DNA of 64,000 nucleotides from the NCBI GenBank assembly GCA_037349105.1, contig JAYJMM010000104.1, positions 3,692,001-3,756,000 on the forward strand, written 5' to 3'. Each line of letters begins with the position of its first letter. Position 1 is the first letter of the stretch. Below are positions 53,901-63,665 of this stretch, in pieces. The position numbers were made by a program, and so were the translations under genes. The notes under the pieces are model-generated. The model ran no database searches. It was not told the DNA's origin and was given only the letters and a program-made list of their open reading frames with translations. The DNA comes from Limnomonas spitsbergensis. Taxonomy: Eukaryota; Chlorophyta; Chlorophyceae; Chlamydomonadales.

Positions 53901-56900
53901 ATCATGCTCCTGACCCAACACACACGTCTCTGGCCACAACTACAATCAATTAGAGTTTGAGGGTTTACCGTGGCACTGGTCCCTCCCTGACCCACCTCCT
54001 CCAGTGCCGGAGCCGCCGTGACCCTGCCATCATGCTCTTGGTCCAACACACACGTCTCTGGCCACGACTACAATTGATTAGAGATTGAGGGCTTACCGTG
54101 GCACTGGTCCCTCCCAGTCCCACCTCCTTGGATCCCAGTGCCACCATGACTTTGACATCACGCTCCTGACCCAACACACATGTCTCTGGCCACAAATACT
54201 TTCCTCCCGAGTCACTGGTCCCTCCCAGTCCCACCTCCTCCGGTCCCGGAGCCGCCGTGACCCGGAACTCCCTGTTGTCTTCGCCGTGGATCAGGGCCTG
54301 ACAGGCAAGCGCGGCGGCCTGCTGGGTCTTGAAGAACACAAACCTGTGCAAACAGGGGGAGATGGCCAGCCGGATATACTGTCTTCTCTCAGCTGCCGAC
54401 GAGGGCCCTATGCGCACCCGGGCTGTTTTTTGTGTGTATCCGTGTCTCAGGTTTTCTAGGGTTGGGCGGCCGGCCTCACACCTTGTAAATTCAAAAGAAA
54501 AGGGATATAAACCAGGCAGCTGAGCCTTAAAGAAGAACACGCGCTGTGAAAGAAAAGACCAAAAGAGGGAGCCGGGTCAAGACAAGGCCGGTCGTGAATC
54601 AACCAGCCTCCAACATAAGAGTCAACACAAAAACTCCATTCCGTCCACACCATTCCTGTCCACACTAATTCCCGTCTTCAACTTTGCATGCCTACAGTAC
54701 GCCGTGATCTATTTAAACTTTCAAGGCTCAGTTGCATGACTTGCTCGCTGGAGCCATCCACCCTCTATATACGCAGGATGCTGCATTCACCATATGGGCA
54801 GGCCCTTAATGCCACAACAGGCAAGCCCTCGATGACTCAAGGTGCAGGCCCGCAGCATAACATCCAGTACAGTATTTATTTTACGTGACTCAGCTACATG
54901 TCAGCTACACTTTGGCGCTGGCCGGAGGCCCCATTTGTGGCCGGCCATGCTGCCTTGACCACCAGTTGTTGGCCGGTCCAGGTTTGGTCACAACTAGACC
55001 TTCAGTGGCCGTGGGGCAGCCTGCTTGTCGCCAAAAAAACGAAACACTGATCCTGTACTGCATATCCATACCAGCTCCGCCCATTTCCTCACCATGGCGG
55101 TGTGGACCCCACCTTCATACCACTTCGGGCAAGCCCTCAATTACTCAAAAGGCAGGCCCTCAGCACAACATCATGTACTGCATATCCATACCAGCTCCGC
55201 CCATCTCCTGACCAAGACGGTGTGAACCCCACCTTCATACCACTACAGGCAAGCCCTCAATTACTCAAAAGGCAGGCCCTCGGCACAACATCATGTACTG
55301 CATATCCAAACCAGCGCCGCCCATCTCCTGACCAAGACGGTGTGAACCCCACCTTCATACCACTACAGGCAAGCCCTCAATTACTCAAAAGGCAGGCCCT
55401 CGGCACAACATCATGTACTGCACATCCAAACCAGCGCCGCCCATCTCCTGACCAAGACGGAGTGAACCCCACCTTCATACCACTACAGGCAAGCCCTCAA
55501 TTACTCAAAAGGCAGGCCCTCAGCACAACATCATGCACTGCATATCCAAACCAGCGCCGCCCATCTCCTCACCACGACGGGGTGGACCCCTCCTCCTGCG
55601 CCGCTTTCCTCGCTGCCCTGACCTTGTCCTGTAGATCCAGCATCTGCTTGCGGTACAGATCCAGCAGATCCACGCGCGCACCAAACAGGCCACAGCATTT
55701 GGTGCGACCTTTGATGCGTTTCCCGCCTTGGCTCTGGGACAGCTCCAGAACCTGCCCAGTGGGATGCAAACGGTGATGTAGCTTAACTGTAGCTGAAGTG
55801 CGCTAAAAGAAGCACTGACGCACGCGCACTCAAAGGCGTATCGTTAAGCATACAATGATGCTGAAGAGAGGGAAGAAATGACCGGAGGGCGGTTATCATT
55901 ATGCACCTGGCCGCGGACACTGTAGGTTTTAGGGTTAAGGGTTTTAGGGTTTAGGGTAGGTATCCCGTTTTACGGTTTAGGGTTCAGGGTTGAAGGTAGG
56001 AGTCCCGTAGGTCACATTTCATATTTTTCTCCAGGTTGCGTGTGACGCGAGGGCACTTACTGTCGGGCACCAGGGTTTGACTGCTACATGCGCGTGCCCT
56101 GACACCTCCCAGCTCCACGCCATCACACCTAGCCACAGCTTCCTTATCTGCAGTACCCGTAGCACCCTACCCCCATGCGCAAACCCTCACCTGCTCGTAG
56201 CTCCACATCACACCTAGCCACGGCTTCCTCATCTACAATACCCGTCATACCAAGGGGTCGGCAAGTAAATATAATGTTATATGCCGGTAATGCTACATTA
56301 TATAAATTATTACCCCACCCCTGTTTGCAGGGCTGACCTGCTCGTAGCTCCACATGACCGCATCCAGCTTCAGCAGCAGCTTGTCCACCCGCTTGTGCTT
56401 GATGACGGGGATGGCTCGATCAAAGGTGTCGGGGAAGAGGTGCAGGAAGGTCGCGGACACCTGAGAGGCACAGCAAAGGAGTCAGGTGCCAGGTGATGTA
56501 ATTGTTGCTCATGGTAGCTCATCTAGTGCGACGGCCGAACGGGTGGCTTCCTTAATCCACGCCTCAGGGCGCATCGTTTACCGTATCTATTTTAGTTATT
56601 TATAAGGTGCCAGGTGCGATCGGGTGCAGCCACTTCAGCCACAGGCACCATGAGGTGGGATGGGCCAGGTGTGATTGGGGTGCCGGCAGCAGCTGCAGCC
56701 ACAAGGGTGGCGGGGGACAGTACAGGTGCGTGGGAGACACCTGAGAGACACGTCAAAGGAGAGGAGGGTGGGTCTCGGTGACACCAGACATTATTGGGGT
56801 GCAGTGCGAGGGGGGGCAAAAAAAACTCGGTGCAGTGATGTATATTTCATATTTTGGTATTGATTGATATTTCGCCCAGGTATGGAAAAGTGTGAGGGCC

Positions 56901-58707
56901 GAGGCGAAGCCGAGGTAGGGGGGGGGGGCAGGGGTGTGCCCCAATGTGCCGCATCGGCTGCAGCTTCATGTGCCTTCATGAAGGACCGCTGAGTGTGAGG
57001 GTGTGAGGTATCATTTAATACTTGGGGTGCAGCAGCTGCTGCTACATGTTTGAACATCAGTAACCGCTAAGTGTGATGGTTTCGGGCCCCCTTCGGTTTC
57101 TCACCCCCCCCCTGCTCACCACCGAGTACTCCTTGCAGCGAGGCAGGTCGCCCACCCGCCCATCCATGACCGCCTGCTGCACCAGATGCCACTGGCTGTT
57201 GGGGTGCAAGCTCTTGCGCACGCGGCCGCTGAACAGAGGCGACATCGATGACAGGCCGCTCCCCTCAGACGCCGCTCCTGCTGGTCCGGGACATGACGCT
57301 GGTGTTGCAGGCGTTGCTGGTGCTGGTGCTACTGGTGTTGCAGGTGCTGCTGGTGTTGCTTGCGCTGGTGTTGTTGGAGCCCTCCCAAGGGATTGGGTCA
57401 CTAAGGTTGACCTGGTTCCGGGGGCAGGGCTGCCGCCCGGCTTCAATTCGCCACCGAGGCGATCCGCGGGATCCATCAGCGAGGCCCGGCTGGTCCGGTC
57501 TAACGGAGACAGCATGGGCATTGTCATGCCCGTCGAGGCCCGGCCCAGACCCTCCGGGCCCTGACGGCGAGCAGGCGGGCGTAGCCCGCCGCCGCCGCCT
57601 TGAGCCGGGCTGACTTTGTTGGACTGCATGCTGCCGGCGCTGATGCCACTGAGCTGCTCCCGGCCGGCGTCGGAGGTGCGGTGGGGCGAGGGCAGCGGCT
57701 CCTGTCGCGCGATGCGCCAGAGGTCAGCCTGCTCGTGGATGCGGCCCACGCGCCTGCCAGTGCCGGCGTAGTTGTGGAAGGCCCAGTCCCGCAGCTTGGC
57801 CGGGAGCAGGGTGGTTAGCAAGCCGTCCCGCTCCATGCGCCGCTCAGGGTACCATAACCTGGATGACAGCCAGGCACAGAGGCGGGTCTGCTATCATGCC
57901 CTCCAGTCTTTCTCTATCCCTTTTCAGCTACAATTCAGCTACATCACACAACGCCAGGTATGTTAGTAAGCCCTCTTTAGCCACAATTCAGCCACACACC
58001 ACCAAGGGTCAGAGGCAGGTATGTTATTAAGCCCTCTTCGGCCACTATTCAGCCACATCACACAGAGGCAAGTATGTAACTTAGCCCTCTTCAGCTACAA
58101 TTCAGCCACATCACACAGAGGCAGGCATGTTATCAATCCCTTTTTAGCTACAATTCAGCCACATCACTATGCATGACCTACGGCCATGGGGGGCTGGTGC
58201 GGATGCTTCTCCAACCACTGGCCCGTCAAGGTTTGGTCCCAATCAGCCCTGCGAGTCAGGCCCCTAGAGAAGGACAGGTGCTGATGGATGGTGGGCAAGC
58301 GGTTTGCTAGAGATGAATGCATGCAGATTCGGGCCTGATGGACCGGGAGAACGGGACATGTCGGCTTCCCTGCGACGGAGATGGGGTGCTGACATGGGCC
58401 TTGGGCGCTCTTTTTTTTGCGCCCCAGCTGCAGCTCATCTGCGCCCCCCTGTAGCAGCTGTTCTTAGAATCTAAGAACCTGGGGACTCACTGCTCGCCTG
58501 GCTGCAGGTTTAACCCTATACCCTAAACCCTGAACCTAGACTCACTGCTCGCCTGGCTGCAGGGTAAACCCTAAACCCTGAACCCTAACCTAGACTCACT
58601 GCTCGCCTGGCTGCAGGGTAAACCCTAAACCCTGAACCCTAACCTAGACTCACTGCTCGCCTGGCCGCAGGGTGTCTTGATTGACGTCTGTGACGAGGAC
58701 GGCGTAG
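44934..58707 (-). CDS. OSCA/CSC1/TMEM63-type mechanosensitive or osmosensitive channel, 13 exons, N-terminus not in view
   Basis: Exons in order: 58707-58654, 57858-57120, 56460-56338, 55751-55573, 54343-54235, 53319-53168, 49878-49722, 48882-48763, 47823-47657, 47158-47068, 46513-46350, 46121-45966, 45051-44934. Phases join throughout: 775 codons and a stop. The first five exons are the cytosolic PHM7-type domain (YAVLVTDVN, LFPDTF, CGLFGARVDLLDLYR, FVFFKTQQAAA, APGPEEVNW). The next seven carry the RSN1_7TM channel core, for example LGSH-type replaced by IPVGMFGAALMQL, WYYAMVNQLMGGVIG, LPSSSNFFINIVM and VRRFHNFCAARF. The last exon has MPLQYAS and YIPPPL, as is usual near the end of the family. 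These proteins are Ca-permeable membrane channels. The N-terminal membrane helices must be encoded further upstream. The final TGA overlaps a GTGAGA that could also be a donor. Confidence 0.88.
45224..45433. repeat. CCCCAG/CCCCGCC low-complexity stretch in the last OSCA-gene intron
   Basis: The plus strand is a run of CCCCGCCCCC and CCAGCC words around 45285-45335, flanked by two CTCGCTATGGCCCCAG-like segments. The apparent Pro-rich frames are by-products. Confidence 0.5.
45695..45805 (+). repeat. LINE-family 3' tail, copy 5
   Basis: CCCTTCTTTCCCTCCC is followed by GGGCGCCTATGCAGCCGAGC, then GGCCCAGATGTGTAATGTCA. The order matches copies 1, 3 and 4. It sits in an intron of the OSCA-like gene, between exons 46121-45966 and 45051-44934. 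Confidence 0.55.
46508..46745 (-). repeat. Three copies of the acceptor region of OSCA exon 46350-46513
   Basis: Sequence around CCTACAGACCAACAAGGGTG at the true acceptor recurs near 46608 and 46714, each with GGGTTTAGGG-like spacers. The copies include the AG acceptor and the intron side, not much exon. Confidence 0.75.
47550..47690 (-). repeat. Duplicated donor junction of OSCA exon 47657-47823, period 74 bp
   Basis: GCGACGCCCTCCTCTAGCCC, followed by the donor and exon end, occurs twice; the GCCCAC donor complement is at 47577 and 47651. A further copy of the acceptor side of this exon is at 47896-47927 (ATGGCGTGGATCTGCA in both). Confidence 0.85.
48214..48830 (-). repeat. Five tandem copies of the donor junction of OSCA exon 48763-48882, period about 141 bp
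   Basis: CATCAGCT or a variant marks the copies at 48229, 48373, 48514, 48655 and 48796 (true exon). Each extra copy holds roughly 70 bp of exon end, the donor CAG|GTGAGA or a variant, and intron. Three periods are exactly 141 bp. Confidence 0.88.
49290..49800 (-). repeat. Four tandem copies of the donor junction of OSCA exon 49722-49878
   Basis: CACCTG at 49313, 49475, 49597 and 49719 marks the donor of each copy; spacing is 162, 122 and 122 bp. About 75 bp of exon end (coding the membrane helix around SVLPLVTFLMVQ) recur in each copy with few changes. The donor-side GGTGG is kept. Confidence 0.9.
50104..50319. repeat. 36-bp tandem repeat, six copies
   Basis: Six units of exactly 36 bp start at 50104, 50140, 50176, 50212, 50248 and 50284, each beginning GATGCATGCTTGTC. 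A few sites vary (A/G after GTC; GGGGCT or GGGCTT). It lies in the intron between OSCA exons 53168 and 49878. Because 36 is a multiple of three, it gives open frames on both strands, which I do not count as genes. Confidence 0.9.
50490..50565. repeat. Dispersed repeat C, copy 1
   Basis: CGAACGGGTG, then CCTT and TTAATCCACGCCTCAGGG, recur in the same order at 56505-56585. Both copies are in introns of the OSCA-like gene. Confidence 0.55.
51395..51605 (+). repeat. Imperfect CAG/CAA trinucleotide repeat
   Basis: CAGCAGCAACAG-type words fill about 200 bp in an OSCA-gene intron. The plus-strand frame 51392-51733 is Gln-rich only because of this. No acceptor, donor or partner exon suggests that it is translated. 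Confidence 0.65.
52170..52735. repeat. Degenerate array of about 30 bp with CCCTAAACCCTAGACC core
   Basis: Words of the type CACTTTTGGTCCCTAAACCC recur about nineteen times with substitutions. Each unit couples a CACAC-TTTTGGTCC part to a CCCTAAACCC telomere-like part. It lies in the intron between OSCA exons 53168 and 49878. Confidence 0.8.
53305..53475 (-). repeat. Three copies of the acceptor region of OSCA exon 53168-53319
   Basis: CCAGTTCACCTACAGG at 53311 (true acceptor) recurs as CCATTTCACCTACAGG at 53392 and CCAGTTCACCTATTGG at 53452. TTTAGGG-like and CCCTCAACCC words lie between. Confidence 0.7.
53750..54275 (-). repeat. Four copies of the donor junction of OSCA exon 54235-54343
   Basis: The coding end (GGAGCCGCCGTGACC at the true site near 54248) recurs with changes near 53878, 54008 and 54138. 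Each copy is followed by GGTCCCTCCC- or CATCATGCTC-type intron sequence and a segment with ACACACGTCTCTGGCCAC. The period is about 115-130 bp. Confidence 0.8.
55081..55600 (-). repeat. Five tandem copies of the donor junction of OSCA exon 55573-55751, period exactly 120 bp
   Basis: CCATCTCCTG/C at 55081, 55201, 55321, 55441 and 55561 (true) marks the donor complement. The copies are nearly identical to each other over 120 bp, and more alike than to the true junction. They mostly carry intron sequence plus the last few exon bases. Confidence 0.9.
56110..56360 (-). repeat. Copies of the donor junction of OSCA exon 56338-56460
   Basis: ACCTGCTCGTAGCTCCACAT at the true exon end recurs at about 56190, and a shorter form (CAGCTCCACG) near 56109. 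TCACACCTAGCCAC and TACCCGT follow both intron copies. Confidence 0.7.
56505..56585. repeat. Dispersed repeat C, copy 2
   Basis: It matches 50490-50565, with CGAACGGGTGGCTTCCTTAA and CCACGCCTCAGGGCG. It is in the OSCA-gene intron upstream of exon 56338-56460. Confidence 0.55.
57120..57858 (-). other. Large OSCA exon: 246-codon insert in the cytosolic domain
   Basis: This exon fits by phase (2 before, 0 after) between the exon coding YAVLVTDVN and the one coding LFPDTF, which are close together in ordinary family members. It codes a basic start (LWYPERRMERDGLL), a Trp/Arg-rich segment, about 150 residues of Gly/Pro/Ala/Ser-rich sequence including an AP(A)TP-type tract, then QWHLVQQAVMDGRVGDLP. 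It would be a disordered loop in the PHM7-type domain. An alternative is that part of it is spliced out. Confidence 0.6.
57900..58170. repeat. About 62-bp tandem repeat, four to five copies
   Basis: Units contain GCTACAATTCAGCCACATCA, then GGCAGGTATGTTA and AGCCCTC. The array lies in the intron between OSCA exons 58654 and 57858. Confidence 0.75.
58484..58675 (-). repeat. Four copies of the donor junction of OSCA exon 58654-58707, alternating with telomere-like sequence
   Basis: GACTCAC (donor complement) occurs at 58494, 58539, 58593 and 58647 (true); the last two periods are 54 bp. Each copy has TGCTCGCCTGGCTGCAGG of the exon end and then TAAACCCTAAACCCTGAACC. Confidence 0.9.
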
Positions 58708-58788
58708 CTGCAGGCACAAGGATGAGGGAGTCAACTATTTTATTATTCCTAGTAGAAAACATCTGAAAATATAATAAATAGATATCAT

Positions 58789-58987
58789 TACCGTAGATTT
58801 GCTTTGCCTTCCATCGTAATTAACGTTGTTTGGGGTTGAAATATCCATGAATTCACTGATTATCGATTGGCGACGCCAGGTTTTAGTCAGGAGTTTTTAT
58901 TGACAGTTTGCCATGAAGGCAGCATTAAAAGAAATCGTGTTTGCATGCACCCAAGGGAAGGCAAATTAAATCTACAGCAGTACGGTA
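58789..58987 (+). mobile_element. MITE-like copy 1, left flank of the minisatellite
   Basis: It begins TACCGTAGATTTGCTTTGCC and ends with AAGGGAAGGCAAAT and a diverged TCTAC...CGGTA, so its ends are inverted repeats of each other. The reverse complement of 63470-63665 aligns with it over nearly its whole length at moderate identity, including ATCGAT and GACGCCAG inside. Confidence 0.65.
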
Positions 58988-59045
58988 TAATCTGGGACTG
59001 TGTCTGATAATCGGTAAATAAGATGTCGGTCGTGATCAGGGGGTC

Positions 59046-62000
59046 ATGATATGGGCTGCTTTATGGCCCCATGGTATGAGCTGCTTTATGGCCCCATGGT
59101 ATGAGCTGCTTTATGGCCCCATGGTATGGGCTGCTTTATGGCCCCATGGTATGGGCTGCTTTATGGCCCCATGATATGAGCTGCTTTATGGCCCCATGGT
59201 ATGAGCTGCTTTATGGCCCCATGGTATGAGCTGCTTTATGGCCCCATGGTATGAGCTGCTTTATGGCCCCATGGTATGAGCTGCTTTATGGCCCCATGGT
59301 ATGGGCTGCTTTATGGCCCCATGGTATGGGCTGCTTTATGGCCCCATGGTATGGGCTGCTTTATGGCCCCATGGTATGGGCTGCTTTATGGCCCCATGGT
59401 ATGAGCTGCTTTATGGCCCCATGGTATGAGCTGCTTTATGGCCCCATGGTATGAGCTGCTTTATGGCCCCATGGTATGAGCTGCTTTATGGCCCCATGGT
59501 ATGAGCTGCTTTATGGCCCCATGGTATGGGCTGCTTTATGGCCCCATGGTATGGGCTGCTTTATGGCCCCATGGTATGAGCTGCTCTATGGCCCCATGGT
59601 ATGGGCTGCTTTATGGCCCCATGGTATGGGCTGCTTTATGGCCCCATGGTATGAGCTGCTTTATGGCCCCATGATATGAGCTGCTTTATGGCCCCATGGT
59701 ATGGGCTGCTTTATGGCCCCATGGTATGAGGTGCTTTATGGCCCCATGGTATGAGCTGCTTTATGGCCCCATGGTATGGGCTGCTTTATGGCCCCATGGT
59801 ATGGGCTGCTTTATGGCCCCATGGTATGGGCTGCTTTATGGCCCCATGGTATGAGCTGCTTTATGGCCCCATGGTATGAGCTGCTTTATGGCCCCATGAT
59901 ATGGGCTGCTTTATGGCCCCATGATATGGGCTGCTTTATGGCCCCATGATATGGGCTGCTTTATGGCCCCATGGTATGAGCTGCTTTATGGCCCCATGAT
60001 ATGAGCAGCTTTATGGCCCCATGGTATGAGCTGCTTTATGGCCCCATGGTATGAGCTGCTTTATGGCCCCATGATATGGGCTGCTTTATGGCCCCATGGT
60101 ATGAGCTGCTTTATGGCCCCATGGTATGAGCTGCTTTATGGCCCCATGATATGGGCTGCTTTATGGCCCCATGATATGGGCTGCTTTATGGCCCCATGGT
60201 ATGAGCTGCTTTATGGCCCCATGGTATGAGCTGCTTTATGGCCCCATGATATGGGCTGCTTTATGGCCCCATGGTATGGGCTGCTTTATGGCCCCATGGT
60301 ATGAGCTGCTTTATGGCCCCATGGTATGAGCTGCTTTATGGCCCCATGGTATGAGCTGCTTTATGGCCCCATGATATGGGCTGCTTTATGACCCCATGGT
60401 ATGAGCTGCTTTATGGCCCCATGGTATGGGCTGCTTTATGGCCCCATGGTATGAGCTGCTTTATGGCCCCATGGTATGAGCTGCTTTATGACCCCATGAT
60501 ATGAGCTGCTTTATGGCCCCATGGTATGAGCTGCTTTATGGCCCCATGATATGGGCTGCTTTATGGCCCCATGGTATGGGCTGCTTTATGGCCCCATGGT
60601 ATGAGCTGCTTTATGGCCCCATGGTATGAGCTGCTTTATGGCCCCATGATATGGGCTGCTTTATGGCCCCATGGTATGAGCTGCTTTATGGCCCCATGGT
60701 ATGGGCTGCTTTATGGCCCCATGATATGAGCTGCTTTATGGCCCCATGGTAAGGGCTGCTTTATGGCCCCATGATATGGGCTGCTTTATGGCCCCATGGT
60801 ATGAGCTGCTTTATGGCCCCATGGTATGAGCTGCTTTATGGCCCCATGGTATGAGCTGCTTTATGGCCCCATGGTATGGGCTGCTTTATGGCCCCATGAT
60901 ATGGGCTGCTTTATGGCCCCATGGTATGAGCTGCTTTATGACCCCATGGTATGAGCTGCTTTATGGCCCCATGGTATGAGCTGCTTTATGGCCCCATGAT
61001 ATGGGCTGCTTTATGGCCCCATGGTATGAGCTGCTTTATGGCCCCATGGTATGGGCTGCTTTATGGCCCCATGATATGAGCTGCTTTATGGCCCCATGGT
61101 ATGGGCTGCTTTATGGCCCCATGATATGGGCTGCTTTATGGCCCCATGATATGGGCTGCTTTATGGCCCCATGATATGGGCTGCTTTATGGCCCCATGGT
61201 ATGAGCTGCTTTATGGCCCCATGGTATGAGCTGCTTTATGGCCCCATGGTATGAGCTGCTTTATGGCCCCATGATATGGGCTGCTTTATGGCCCCATGGT
61301 ATGAGCTGCTTTATGGCCCCATGATATGGGCTGCTTTATGGCCCCATGGTATGGGCTGCTTTATGGCCCCATGGTATGAGCTGCTTTATGGCCCCATGGT
61401 ATGAGCTGCTTTATGGCCCCATGGTATGGGCTGCTTTATGGCCCCATGGTATGAGCCGCTTTATGGCCCCATGGTATGGGCTGCTTTATGGCCCCATGAT
61501 ATGAGCTGCTTTATGGCCCCATGGTATGAGCTGCTTTATGGCCCCATGATATGGGCTGCTTTATGGCCCCATGATATGGGCTGCTTTATGGCCCCATGAT
61601 ATGGGCTGCTTTATGGCCCAATGGTATGAGCTGCTTTATGGCCCCATGATATGGGCTGCTTTATGGCCCCATGGTATGAGCTGCTTTATGGCCCCATGGT
61701 ATGGGCTGCTTTATGGCCCCGTGATATGGGCTGCTTTATGGCCCCATGGTATGAGCTGCTTTATGGCCCCATGGTATGAGCTGCTTTATGGCCCCATGGT
61801 ATGAGCTGCTTTATGGCCCCATGGTATGGGCGTCTTTATGGCCCCATGGTATGAGCCGCTTTATGGCCCCATGGTATGGGCTGCTTTATGGCCCCATGAT
61901 ATGAGCTGCTTTATGGCCCCATGGTATGGGCTGCTTTATGGCCCCATGATATGGGCTGCTTTATGGCCCCATGATATGGGCTGCTTTATGGCCCCATGAT

Positions 62001-63320
62001 ATGGGCTGCTTTATGGCCCCATGGTATGAGCTGCTTTATGGCCCCATGGTATGGGCTGCTTTATGGCCCCATGATATGGGCTGCTTTATGGCCCCATGAT
62101 ATGAGCTGCTTTATGGCCCCATGGTATGAGCTGCTTTATGGCCCCATGGTATGAGCTGCTTTATGGCCCCATGATATGGGCTGCTTTATGGCCCCATGGT
62201 ATGAGCTGCTTTATGGCCCCATGGTATGAGCTGCTTTATGGCCCCATGATATGGACTGCTTTATGGCCCCATGGTATGAGCTGCTTTATGGCCCCATGGT
62301 ATGAGCTGCTTTATGGCCCCATGGTATGAGCTGCTTTATGGCCCCATGGTATGGGCTGCTTTATGGCCCCATGATATGAGCTGCTTTATGGCCCCATGAT
62401 ATGGGCTGCTTTATGGCCCCATGATATGAGCTGCTTTATGGCCCCATGGTATGAGCTGCTTTATGGCCCCATGATATGGGCTGCTTTATGGCCCCATGAT
62501 ATGGGCTGCTTTATGGCCCCATGGTATGAGCTGCTTTATGGCCCCATGATATGAGCTGCTTTATGGCCCCATGATATGGGCTGCTTTATGGCCCCATGGT
62601 ATGAGCTGCTTTATGGCCCCATGGTATGAGCTGCTTTATGGCCCCATGGTATGAGCTGCTTTATGGCCCCATGATATGAGCTGCTTTATGGCCCCATGGT
62701 ATGAGCTGCTTTATGGCCCCATGGTATGAGCTGCTTTATGGCCCCATGGTATGGGCTGCTTTATGGCCCCATGGTATGAGCTGCTTTATGGCCCCATGGT
62801 ATGGGCTGCTTTATGGCCCCATGGTATGGGCTGCTTTATGGCCCCATGATATGGGCTGCTTTATGGCCCCATGGTATGAGCTGCTTTATGGCCCCATGGT
62901 ATGGGCTGCTTTATGACCCCATGGTATGAGCTGCTTTATGGCCCCATGGTATGAGCTGCTTTATGGCCCCATGATATGGGCTGCTTTATGGCCCCATGAT
63001 ATGAGCTGCTTTATGGCCCCATGGTATGAGCTGCTTTATGGCCCCATGATATGGGCTGCTTTATGGCCCCATGGTATGAGCTGCTTTATGGCCCCATGAT
63101 ATGGGCTGCTTTATGGCCCCATGGTATGAGCTGCTTTATGGCCCCATGATATGGGCTGCTTTATGGCCCCATGGTATGGGCTGCTTTATGGCCCCATGGT
63201 ATGAGCTGCTTTATGGCCCCATGATATGAGCTGCTTTATGGCCCCATGATATGGGCTGCTTTATGGCCCCATGATATGGGCTGCTTTATGGCCCCATGGT
63301 ATGGGCTGCTTTATGGCCCC
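59046..63320. repeat. 25-bp minisatellite, 171 units without net indel
   Basis: The first unit is 59046-59070, starting ATGATATGGG and ending TTTATGGCCCC. The array is 4275 bp, which is 171 x 25, and the register is kept to the end. A partial unit (ATGATAT) follows. Almost all variation is at two sites, ATG(A/G)TATG(A/G)G. Rare variants are GACC for GGCC and CCGCT for CTGCT. Frames of 67-77 codons through it are by-products; the AA variant reads ATATGA and gives stops. Confidence 0.95.
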
Positions 63321-63469
63321 ATGATATCAGGGGCAAGACCAACACGCATCGGGAGCATTCCTCAGGGCAGGATGCAAAGCCAAGCATTGGTCTCAGACAG
63401 TGCACCCGCTACCTCTAATCTCGCACTGCCTCCACTTACTGCCTCCCTGAAGGATGCATTTTGATTGCA

Positions 63470-63665
63470 TACCGTAGACTTGATTTGCCTTCCCTTGGGC
63501 ATCAAAAAGCGTTTTTTTGAATTGCTGCCCTCAGGGCTAACGGTTGACAAATGCTCTAAATTTTCGACTGGAAACTGGCGTCGACAATCGATGACTAAGA
63601 AATGCATGGATCCCTCGACCCCAGACAACATTAATTGCCATGGAAGGCAAGGCAAATCTACGGTA
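63470..63665 (-). mobile_element. MITE-like copy 2, right flank of the minisatellite, opposite orientation
   Basis: Its ends are TACCGTAGACTTGATTTGCC and GGCAAGGCAAATCTACGGTA, a terminal inverted repeat of about 20-25 bp. Internal similarity to 58789-58987 is found only in reverse complement. The length of about 196 bp matches copy 1. Confidence 0.7.

Noticed and set aside
55102..55776. 224-codon plus-strand frame with 40-residue repeats
   Set aside because: The 120-bp period makes it open by chance. The array is intronic and antisense to an OSCA exon.
57073..57564. 163-codon plus-strand frame
   Set aside because: Antisense to the large OSCA exon, which is supported by splice phases on both sides.
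59046..63320. CRISPR array
   Set aside because: Units are contiguous, with no unique spacers between them, and the context is eukaryotic.
59046..63464. Several 67-77-codon frames reading MSCFMAPWYELLYGP-type repeats
   Set aside because: They are produced by the 25-bp minisatellite, whose ATATGA variant stops every frame at irregular points. There is no start context or conserved family.
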